A DNA stretch of 8,875 nucleotides from positions 1-8,875 of the forward strand of contig JAAFJZ010000084.1 in the NCBI GenBank assembly GCA_013298205.1. The letters run 5' to 3'. The notes under the pieces are model-generated. The model worked only from the letters and a program-made list of their open reading frames with translations. It was not told where the DNA came from and ran no database searches. Below are positions 1 to 6,356 of the stretch, one piece after another. Positions within the stretch are counted from its first letter, which is position 1. Each line of letters starts with the position of its first letter. Source of the stretch: Cytophagales bacterium. GTDB taxonomy: Bacteria > Bacteroidota > Bacteroidia > Cytophagales > UBA9547. The position numbers and the translations under genes are program-made.

Positions 1-567
1 GGACAGGAAACGGCTCTAACTAAGCTGGAGGCTTTTTTAGTAAGTCCCGTGCAGGTGTTTATGCTCAAAGGGTATGCAGGTAGTGGTAAAACGACCATCC
101 TGAAAGGTCTGGTAGAATACCTAGATGCCAAAGAAATAAAATTTGCTTTAATGGCACCAACGGGTAGAGCTGCGAAAATAATTCGAGAAAAAACAAACTT
201 TCCTGCTCATACGGTTCACAAATCAATTTATCAATTTGAGAAATTAGTTGAAATTGAAAACAGTGATACTTTTTACTATAGCTTTACAATAAGCAATGGT
301 GCAGAAGTTGCTGGCAAAATATTTATAGTAGATGAAGCTTCTATGCTATCAGATGCCAATAATGAGAACGAATTTTATAAATATGGTTCAAACCATTTAC
401 TCACCGACTTTATAGAATATACTCGAGTGGGGTATAAAAATGCAAATTCTAAGATTATTTTTGTTGGTGATCCATGCCAGTTGCCCCCAGTGGGCGACAG
501 CAGCTCAAAGGCGCTGAATGCAGTTTATTTAAAAGAGAAATTCAATCTTTCGTCTATAAAGAAGTAA
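1..567 (+). CDS. RecD-like SF1 helicase, N-terminal part (cut by window edge, ends at a frameshift)
   Basis: This is the ATPase half of a superfamily 1 DNA helicase of the RecD-like / AAA_30 kind, which uses ATP to move along and unwind nucleic acid. The frame is open from base 1, and the residues before the internal GTG (49) and ATG (61) fit the family (QETALTKLEAFL, then QVF, then MLKGYAGSGKTT). The gene therefore starts left of the window, and neither codon is the true start. Visible motifs, numbering residues from base 1: Walker A GYAGSGKTT at 24-32, motif Ia-like MAPTGRAAK near 50, Walker B IVDEASM with Asp111-Glu112, and motif III GDPCQLPPVG at 156-165. The family-like reading continues through YLKEKFNLS and then meets a TAA at 565-567, just where the conserved EVxRQ segment should follow. 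That segment lies one base back in the next reading frame. It is either a broken helicase, a sequence error, or a recoded gene. The family call is sure; whether it is functional is not. Confidence 0.85.
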   Translation, partial: GQETALTKLEAFLVSPVQVFMLKGYAGSGKTTILKGLVEYLDAKEIKFALMAPTGRAAKIIREKTNFPAHTVHKSIYQFEKLVEIENSDTFYYSFTISNGAEVAGKIFIVDEASMLSDANNENEFYKYGSNHLLTDFIEYTRVGYKNANSKIIFVGDPCQLPPVGDSSSKALNAVYLKEKFNLSSIKK

Positions 568-2135
568 AACGCCAAAAAGGAGAAAGCGGAATACTGAAAG
601 CGGCAACAAAAATCCGAAAAAGCATATCATCTGGTTTTTTTAATGATTTTCATTTAATTTCAAACAATAAAGACATTTTCAATCTCTCAAACAATTCATT
701 TTTAGAAACTTGGCAAAATGCCTCAAGTCCCAAAATCATTATTGCAAGTAAAAATAAGACCTGTTTAAATCTAAATTTACAAATTAGGGAACGAATATTT
801 GGTAAGCCAGATTTGCCTATTCAAAAAGGTGATATCGTAACTATAGGAAGTAATAATTATGTTAAGGGCGTTTTTAACGGAGAATTTGCTGTTGTAAATA
901 ATGTCTGTATTGATGTTACAAAAAGAGATATCCCATTAAAAGGCAGAGGGATTGTAACATTATCTTGGCGGAATATAGAACTAATTTTCCCAGATTCTGA
1001 AAACGGAAGCAAAGTTGTAGAAGGTAAAATGCTTGAAAATTTCCTTTATGGCGAAACCAGCTTACGCCCAGAAGAAATACAAGCTTTAAGAGTTGATTTT
1101 AAAATTGAAAATCCAAATTTAAAGAATAATACGATAGAATATCATGAAGCAATTCTTAAAGATGAATTTTATAATTGTTTGCTAATTAAATACGGATATG
1201 CGGTTACTTGTCATAAGGCGCAAGGGGGAGAATGGGGAAACGTATTTACAATCTGGGACCATGACAACTCATTAAATTTTGATTTCAGCAATTCTAAACA
1301 AAGCAAAGCAGGAAAAACGAATCAGGATTTCTATCGTTGGGCATACACGGCTATTACCAGAGCATCAAAAACTTTGTATGCATTAAACCCACCGATTTTC
1401 AATTCTTATTCAAATATGGCATTTGTTGACTCTGCAGCTCTAAATGCATTAAATTCATTAAGTAAAACAATTGCAGATGAGGAAGAAATCAGTCTGGACA
1501 ACGAATTGCTGCAACAGCTTACAAATTTACAATTATTAGATCAAGCTATTCCATTACAAGATCATTTTGTAAAAGTGCGTCATGAAGTTAGAAAACATTA
1601 TATTGAAATAGTGGGCTGGGAGAAAATTGGTTATGAAATTCGATACACATTCCAAAGAGAAAACACCAAGGCTGTATTTAGAACTTCAGTAAATGGACAA
1701 AATGAATTTAAAAATCCATTTGCACCTATGCTTAAGCTTTCACTGAACGATGAATTTAATCAACAACTTGTTTCGATTTTTACTCATCTACCCAATGTTG
1801 TAATTAAGCGAAATACGGTTGAAACCATTGTAGGGAAGATAGAATTTGACTTTGATTTAGAAGAGCAATTTCCTTTCATTGTTAGTTTTTATGACGATAT
1901 CGTTTTGAAATTAGGCAAATTGGGAGTTATTATTAAAGAAATAGAGCATCTCTCCTATCGGGAACGATACTTTTTCAAGCGAAATCAAGAAACTGCTACT
2001 TTAGATTTTATATATAATGCAGACGGCTTTTGGAGCAGAGTAGAAACGATTCTAAATATGACTAATAGCCAAAAATTGGTTACTGAGATTCAAACATTAA
2101 TTCAAAGTTTTAAAAAAGACTTCCATGCCAGCTAA
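474..2135 (+). CDS. RecD-like SF1 helicase, C-terminal part with long extension
   Basis: This continues the helicase after the frameshift. The open frame can begin at ATG 474, but its first 26 or so codons are an out-of-frame reading of motif III. Sequence that fits the family begins around 552 with VYKEVKRQKGESGIL. The UvrD_C_2 region is intact: TCHKAQGGEW (codons 1206-1235) and the arginine-finger motif YRWAYTAITRAS (about 1332-1367). After this the protein runs about 240 residues further, whereas compact RecD-like helicases of this type stop soon after motif VI. I recognise no domain in that extension; it is charged, mixed alpha/beta, and ends FKKDFHAS. The stop overlaps the next gene by 11 bases, so the two are almost certainly one transcript. 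Starting at ATG 474 would give a protein without Walker A and B, which could not hydrolyse ATP. The helicase call is firm; the start is artificial. Confidence 0.8.
   Translation: MPVAPSGRQQLKGAECSLFKREIQSFVYKEVKRQKGESGILKAATKIRKSISSGFFNDFHLISNNKDIFNLSNNSFLETWQNASSPKIIIASKNKTCLNLNLQIRERIFGKPDLPIQKGDIVTIGSNNYVKGVFNGEFAVVNNVCIDVTKRDIPLKGRGIVTLSWRNIELIFPDSENGSKVVEGKMLENFLYGETSLRPEEIQALRVDFKIENPNLKNNTIEYHEAILKDEFYNCLLIKYGYAVTCHKAQGGEWGNVFTIWDHDNSLNFDFSNSKQSKAGKTNQDFYRWAYTAITRASKTLYALNPPIFNSYSNMAFVDSAALNALNSLSKTIADEEEISLDNELLQQLTNLQLLDQAIPLQDHFVKVRHEVRKHYIEIVGWEKIGYEIRYTFQRENTKAVFRTSVNGQNEFKNPFAPMLKLSLNDEFNQQLVSIFTHLPNVVIKRNTVETIVGKIEFDFDLEEQFPFIVSFYDDIVLKLGKLGVIIKEIEHLSYRERYFFKRNQETATLDFIYNADGFWSRVETILNMTNSQKLVTEIQTLIQSFKKDFHAS
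541..560 (+). other. Frameshift junction inside the helicase gene
   Basis: Family-like protein sequence leaves one frame after FNLS (541-552) and resumes one base back at VYKEVKRQ (552 onward). One extra G next to TCG at 550-552 would restore FNLSVYKEVKRQ without a stop. Upstream at 528-534 lies T TTA AAA in the original frame, which fits the X XXY YYZ rule for -1 slippage. However, KEKFNLS, encoded after that heptamer in the first frame, looks more like the family than the KREIQSF that slippage there would give. I also see only a weak four-pair stem (GAAA/TTTC, 537-551) next to it. A mutation or sequence error is favoured over programmed frameshifting. Confidence 0.75.
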
Positions 2136-3630
2136 AGAAATAAAAGAACTCCGTCAGGCGGGAAAATTAGACGAAGCTTATGCTATGGCAAAAGCAGAAT
2201 TAGAATTAGAATTAGAAGCAGACCCATCAAACAATTGGGGAAAGCGAAATTTGTGCTGGGTGCTATACGCCCAACTAAATGAACTTGCATCAAATTTGGA
2301 TGACTTTTTAAAGAAATTAAAAGAGGTAAAAGAATTGGATTTACCAGCAACCGAAGAAATGTTTTTTGATAACATATCAATTGTTATTGCCAAAGCAGCT
2401 AGGGTTATTACTCGTGAAACAGTGCTGAATATTCACAAAATGAATCGCTTGTTTGATTCTATCAAGGAGTTACCAATTAAAAGAAATTCCAAATGGTATA
2501 GTGTCCTTTTTAATGCCATGCATAAAGGAATGAAAGAGTCCTACAGATACATTGAGTTTGCAGACTGGTGGGATTTCAAAAATTTCATGCCTGAGGATTT
2601 CCAAAAAGATAAAATGCCAAATGGCAAAGAAGCAATGGCAGTTGCAGAACAAGGCTATATTGCTTATGCAAAACACCTTTTACCTAAGCAAGCAAAAAAT
2701 GGTGAAATCATTTTTAACAAAGAAAACGCATCAGCTTTTTTACCAATATTATCAGAAATTGTAGAAAAGTATCCTCAGTTTCAATATCCTGCCTATTTCA
2801 ATGCAAAACTGCTTTTGGCTCTAGGCGAAAAAGATAATGTACTTGAAAAACTATTGCCTTTTGCAAAGAAAAAACGCAATGATTTTTGGGTATGGGAAAT
2901 TCTTGCAGAAGCGTTTTCAAATGATCCCGAAAAAGTATTCGCTTGTTATTGCAAAGCACTTTCGTGCAAAAGTCCTGAAGAAATGTTAGTGGGTTTGAGG
3001 CAAAAAATGGCAGGGATACTAATTGACAGAAAACTTTATACAGAGGCAAAGACAGAAATAAATTTGTTGGTTCAAGCAAGAACAGAAAACGATTTTAAAA
3101 TACCTCCTGAGGCTACTATTTGGCAAGGCTTGGATTGGTATAAAAATGCTATTGCAACAAAATCTAATGCTGGTTTTTATAAAGCTTACTTAGCCATTGC
3201 TGATGAAATTTTATTTTATGACACACCAGAAGTATTAGTAATTGTTGAGTTTGTAAATTCTGATAAGAAAATGCTTAATTTCATTGCATCTGAAACTAAG
3301 TTTGGCTTTTTTAAATATGAACGATTTTTATCTGAAGTAAAAATTGGTGAAACCCTAAAAGTTAGATTTCAAGGAGGAAGTAATGAAGGGATGTATCAGA
3401 TTTACACTGCAGTTAAAATAAATGATGAACTGTTTCAAAATCAATTTTTGAAAGAAGTTTCAGGCATTGTAAAATTGCAAGAAGGCAAATCTTATGGTTT
3501 TATAGAAGACGCATTCATACATCCTTCAGTGGTTTCAAAATTAAAACTATTAAATGGGATGAATTACAATGGCAAAGCCATTAAATCGTACAATAAAGAA
3601 AAAAAACAATGGAGTTGGAAGCTCATGTAG
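2125..3630 (+). CDS. TPR-like protein with C-terminal S1/cold-shock-like OB domains
   Basis: This is a cytoplasmic protein of 501 residues with no signal peptide or membrane segment. Residues 5-60 look like a TPR unit (GKLDEAYAMAKAELELE, then NWGKRNLCWVLYAQL). More helical-repeat sequence runs from about 205 to 345, including LLLALGEKDNVLEKLLPFA and WVWEILAEAF. The C-terminal 125 residues look like two cold-shock/S1-type OB folds. A weaker one spans about 375-435 (FGFF, IGETLKVRF). A clear one spans 446-501: GIVKLQEG, KSYGFIED as the RNP1-like strand, FIHPS as the RNP2-like strand, and an end rich in Trp and Lys. Such domains bind RNA or single-stranded DNA. ATG 2125 lies inside the helicase gene's end (overlap ATGCCAGCTAA), so translation is probably coupled. 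From memory, a domain called 'TOTE conflict systems S1/CSD-like' pairs with TPRs in this manner; I could not verify the match. Partner of the helicase by inference; its function is unknown. Confidence 0.85.
   Translation: MPAKEIKELRQAGKLDEAYAMAKAELELELEADPSNNWGKRNLCWVLYAQLNELASNLDDFLKKLKEVKELDLPATEEMFFDNISIVIAKAARVITRETVLNIHKMNRLFDSIKELPIKRNSKWYSVLFNAMHKGMKESYRYIEFADWWDFKNFMPEDFQKDKMPNGKEAMAVAEQGYIAYAKHLLPKQAKNGEIIFNKENASAFLPILSEIVEKYPQFQYPAYFNAKLLLALGEKDNVLEKLLPFAKKKRNDFWVWEILAEAFSNDPEKVFACYCKALSCKSPEEMLVGLRQKMAGILIDRKLYTEAKTEINLLVQARTENDFKIPPEATIWQGLDWYKNAIATKSNAGFYKAYLAIADEILFYDTPEVLVIVEFVNSDKKMLNFIASETKFGFFKYERFLSEVKIGETLKVRFQGGSNEGMYQIYTAVKINDELFQNQFLKEVSGIVKLQEGKSYGFIEDAFIHPSVVSKLKLLNGMNYNGKAIKSYNKEKKQWSWKLM
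2197..2214 (+). repeat. Three in-phase copies of GAATTA within the TPR gene
   Basis: GAATTA occurs three times without spacing and is followed by GAAG, encoding Glu-Leu repeats (ELELELE) in the first TPR-like helix. Because the unit is six bases, a gain or loss would add or remove two residues without changing frame. Confidence 0.8.
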
Positions 3631-3752
3631 TTTCAAAAAAACATTTTCGAACTCAATTACTTTAAAATATAATATACAAAACTTATTGTTCATTTTTAAC
3701 TATTTATTTAACATAAAATCGAGCTTTAATCCTACATTACAACAAATTTCTC

Positions 3753-3760
3753 TATTTTCG
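3753..3760 (+). promoter_or_regulatory. Possible Bacteroidota -7 element (TATTTTCG)
   Basis: TATTTTCG differs by one base from the TAnnTTTG consensus and lies 29 bases before the ATG at 3790, within the 159-base gap after the TPR gene. No good TTTG partner was found about 19 bases upstream, so this is a weak candidate. It would start the transcript for the two exported proteins that follow. Confidence 0.3.
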
Positions 3761-3789
3761 TTTAATAACTTTAATATAGTACAAATGCC

Positions 3790-5070
3790 ATGAAAAAAAA
3801 AATCAGTTTCACTTTTTTTGTATTTTTTAGTTGTATTATTTTTTATAACAAGTCTTTAGCCAATCGCATTTTTATACCCATGGACGAAACGCAAACGAAC
3901 CACATGAAAGCCTATGGAATTGCGTATTGGGTTTTACAAAATCAACATGACATAGATTGGTTATTGAATTACAAAGGAGGAAGTTTTTCTACTGAATATT
4001 TAAAAGATATTGAAAACGAGCTTTCGTTGCGTGGAGTAAGCTTTCAAGTAATATCTGAGGCTGAATATGGAGCTATTTCAGATGAAATATTAGCTCCAGA
4101 TGTGAATATGGACATCATTAAGCTCGAAAAAGCTCCTAAAGTGGCAGTTTATTCACCCAAAACAAAGCAACCTTGGGATGATGCTGTTACGCTTGTTTTA
4201 ACTTATGCAGAGATTCCTTACACCCTTATTTTTGATGATGAATTGATGTATGATGAGCTGCCCAAATACGATTGGCTACATTTACACCATGAAGATTTTA
4301 CAGGTCAATATGGCAAGTTTTATGCTATGTATCACACATACCCTTGGTATCAACAGCAGCAAAAAGAGTATGAAGCATCTGCTGCAAAACATGGATTAAA
4401 AAAAGTTTCTGAGCTTAAATTAGAAACAGTAAAAAAAATACGAGACTTTTGCGCTGGAGGTGGATTTTTATTTGCTATGTGTTCAGCAACAGACACATAC
4501 GATTTGGCTTTGGCTGCTGAAGGGGTAGATATTTGCGATTACATGTATGATGGCGATCCAGCTGATCCGCAAGCGCAAAGTAAACTAGATTTTAATAAAA
4601 CTTTCGCCTTTAAAAATATTGAGCTCATATCAAATCCTTTTATTTATGAATATTCCAATATAGATAGTCGCCCAAATTTTAATCCAAAAGTCGTTCAAGA
4701 AAAAAACGATTATTTTAATTTATTTCAATTTTCAGCCAAATGGGACCCCATCCCTACCATGCTTACCCAAAATCATACACAAACCATTAAAGGTTTTATG
4801 GGTCAAACTACCGCATTTCGTAAATCACTTATCAAATCGGAAGTAACTATTTTGGCCGAAAACAAGTCATTAGGAGAAGCAAAATATATTCATGGCTCTT
4901 TTGGAAAAGGTACTTGGACTTTTTATGGCGGCCATGACCCTGAAGATTATGAACATTTTGTAGGAGAAGATCCAACTGATTTAAACTTACACCCCAACTC
5001 ACCCAGTTACCGATTAATTTTAAATAACATCTTGTTTCCTGCGGCAAAAAAGAAAAAGCAAAAAACTTAA
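3790..5070 (+). CDS. Exported protein of the Bacteroidota 'asparagine synthetase B'-named family, GATase-1-like
   Basis: This is a 426-residue protein with a signal peptide (KKK, then a Phe-rich core, probable cut after SLA at residue 24), so it acts outside the inner membrane. The mature start IFIPMDETQTNHMKAYGIAYWVLQ is the mark of a Bacteroidota family often labelled asparagine synthetase B. That name does not fit: I see neither an N-terminal catalytic Cys of class II amidotransferases nor the SGGxDS loop of asparagine synthetase. The middle instead resembles a class I glutamine amidotransferase-like fold. It has KVAVYSP (117-123), YDWLHLHHEDF (160-170), and a turn GGFLFAMCSATD (224-235) with Cys231 at the usual nucleophile place. 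YGGHDPED (379-386) follows near the end, which is Lys-rich. A catalytic role for Cys231 is inference. The next gene starts 36 bases on, so the two probably share a transcript. The start codon is followed by ten A's. Confidence 0.75.
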   Translation: MKKKISFTFFVFFSCIIFYNKSLANRIFIPMDETQTNHMKAYGIAYWVLQNQHDIDWLLNYKGGSFSTEYLKDIENELSLRGVSFQVISEAEYGAISDEILAPDVNMDIIKLEKAPKVAVYSPKTKQPWDDAVTLVLTYAEIPYTLIFDDELMYDELPKYDWLHLHHEDFTGQYGKFYAMYHTYPWYQQQQKEYEASAAKHGLKKVSELKLETVKKIRDFCAGGGFLFAMCSATDTYDLALAAEGVDICDYMYDGDPADPQAQSKLDFNKTFAFKNIELISNPFIYEYSNIDSRPNFNPKVVQEKNDYFNLFQFSAKWDPIPTMLTQNHTQTIKGFMGQTTAFRKSLIKSEVTILAENKSLGEAKYIHGSFGKGTWTFYGGHDPEDYEHFVGEDPTDLNLHPNSPSYRLILNNILFPAAKKKKQKT

Positions 5071-5106
5071 TATTTACCCCTTAAAAGTATGATTTTAAAA
5101 GTTTAA

Positions 5107-6135
5107 ATGAAGGGCTTAAAACTAAAATTTTTATTACTATTATTTTTTGTCTTTTCATCCCATTTAGATTTGAAAGCTTGGGGGTTTTTTGGTCACAAAC
5201 TCATTAACCGGTTAGCTATTTTTTCTTTACCCAAAGAGATGTTTACCTTCTACAAATACCACATTGATTTTATCACTGAAAATGCTGTTCATGCAGATAA
5301 AAGACGTTATGCTGTAGACGGAGAAGCTCCTAAACATTACATAGATTTAGATGTTTACGGAGATTCTGCTTTTTATCATTTACCCAAATATTGGGATAAA
5401 GCGGTAGAAAAATATACAAAAGATACACTTTGTGCATATGGAATCTTGCCTTGGCAGATACAAATAGTAAAAAGAAATTTAACTTTTGCTTTTTTAAATA
5501 AAAATGTAAAACTAATACTCAAATATTCCGCAGATTTGGGTCATTATCTAGGTGATGCACATGTGCCATTGCATACTACTGAAAATTACAATGGTCAAAA
5601 GTCAAATCAATATGGTATTCATGGTTTTTGGGAATCTCGTTTACCTGAACTTTATTCAGAGGAATATGGACTTTATGCTGGTAAAGCAATTTATATAAAC
5701 GATACTCAAAATCAGGCATGGGGAATAATTAAGCATACAAATGCGGCTTTAGATTCAGTTTTGAATTTTGAAAAAAACTTGACTTTAATATTCCCAGAAG
5801 ATAAAAAATATAGCTTTGAACAGAGAGGTGCTGTTTTTATGAAAGTATATTCTCAAGAGTTTTCGTTTGCATATCACCAAATGCTTGGTGGACAAGTAGA
5901 AAGACAAATGATGTCGGCAGTAAAAGAAGTAAGCTCATTTTGGTTTACGGCTTGGGTAGATGCAGGGCAACCCGATCTTTCTTTGCTTTTAGAAAACAAA
6001 AATTCTGAATTTTTAAAAGAATTAGAAGAAGAACAAAAAAGAGAAATTGAAAAAGAATCTATTCCTTCTCGACCACATGAAAGCTATATTTATAATCCAT
6101 CTGGTTTTGGTAAATTTTTATGTGCAGGACATTAG
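5107..6135 (+). CDS. Secreted zinc-dependent phospholipase C / S1-P1 nuclease-like enzyme
   Basis: This is a 342-residue exported enzyme of the trinuclear-zinc phospholipase C / S1-P1 nuclease fold, cleaving phosphoester bonds in phospholipids or single-stranded nucleic acids. The signal peptide ends at LKA (24), leaving Trp25 as the first mature residue; in this family the N-terminal Trp itself binds zinc. The other expected ligands can be matched: His30, Asp64, His77, His146, Asp150, His156, His172 and Glu176. HYLGDAHVPLH has the same His-x3-Asp-x5-His spacing as P1 nuclease (HYVGDIHQPLH). A Glu in the last position (GIHGFWESRLPE) is as in Bacillus phospholipase C, while P1 has Asp. The substrate cannot be decided from sequence. 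The last 50 residues are charged (ELEEEQKREIEKES) and probably outside the core. It lies 36 bases after the exported GATase-like gene, with no clear promoter between, so the two are likely co-transcribed. Confidence 0.85.
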   Translation: MKGLKLKFLLLLFFVFSSHLDLKAWGFFGHKLINRLAIFSLPKEMFTFYKYHIDFITENAVHADKRRYAVDGEAPKHYIDLDVYGDSAFYHLPKYWDKAVEKYTKDTLCAYGILPWQIQIVKRNLTFAFLNKNVKLILKYSADLGHYLGDAHVPLHTTENYNGQKSNQYGIHGFWESRLPELYSEEYGLYAGKAIYINDTQNQAWGIIKHTNAALDSVLNFEKNLTLIFPEDKKYSFEQRGAVFMKVYSQEFSFAYHQMLGGQVERQMMSAVKEVSSFWFTAWVDAGQPDLSLLLENKNSEFLKELEEEQKREIEKESIPSRPHESYIYNPSGFGKFLCAGH

Positions 6136-6154
6136 TTCTTAGAATTTCGATAAA

Positions 6155-6174
6155 TTTTAAAAGCAATCTTTTTT
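6155..6174 (+). terminator. Weak candidate terminator after the phospholipase-like gene
   Basis: AAAAG (6159-6163), loop CAAT and CTTTT (6168-6172) form a short AT-rich hairpin running into T's. A second TTT/AAA pairing is possible across a two-base bulge. It lies 20 bases after the stop and before a strong promoter, which suits an end of transcript, but the stem is very weak. Confidence 0.25.
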
Positions 6175-6234
6175 AAATAAATGTATTTTAATGATTGGAT
6201 TTTAGTCTTTAAGTTAAGAAATGGCTAAATCGAG

Positions 6235-6264
6235 TTTGAATTTAAGAGAAAATATGTATATTTG
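6235..6264 (+). promoter_or_regulatory. Bacteroidota-type promoter of the outer-membrane protein gene
   Basis: TTTG at 6235-6238 (-33 element), an 18-base spacer, and TATATTTG at 6257-6264 (-7 element, consensus TAnnTTTG) match the primary sigma-factor promoter of this phylum. The transcript would start near 6270, giving a leader of about 85 bases before the TTG start at 6357. I see no riboswitch-like or operator structure in that leader, nor anything else assignable in the 221-base gap apart from the candidate terminator. Confidence 0.65.
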
Positions 6265-6356
6265 TATTGACCTTACTTAGGTGAAATTTATTAAATTAAA
6301 AATTTTGTTTAAGTTTTTACATTAAAGAAATCGAAAACTCAAGAAAAGCTTAAATT

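Noticed and set aside
49..63. GTG (49) or ATG (61) as the start of the helicase gene
   Set aside because: The frame is open to base 1 and the upstream residues (QETALTKLEAFL) fit the family, so the real start is outside the window.
528..534. T TTA AAA as a programmed -1 frameshift site
   Set aside because: The phase is right, but the residues it would create match the family less well than the unshifted KEKFNLS, and no strong downstream structure is visible at proper spacing. Kept only as a possibility in the findings.
2178..3079. Open frames on the minus strand and in other + frames within the TPR gene
   Set aside because: They overlap a well-supported coding frame, show low-complexity or shadow-like composition, and contain no recognisable motif.
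3569..3793. Short + frame reading across the end of the TPR gene into the intergenic gap
   Set aside because: It reads an AT-rich non-coding stretch, overlaps the OB domain out of frame, and has no family resemblance.
5081..5098. TTAAAA/TTTTAA inverted repeat between the two exported-protein genes as a terminator
   Set aside because: It has six A-T pairs with no G-C and no following T run, and it lies within a 36-base gap that looks like an operon spacer.
6271..6281. CCTTACTTAGG as an operator palindrome in the leader of the outer-membrane gene
   Set aside because: Only the three outer bases on each side pair; this is expected by chance.
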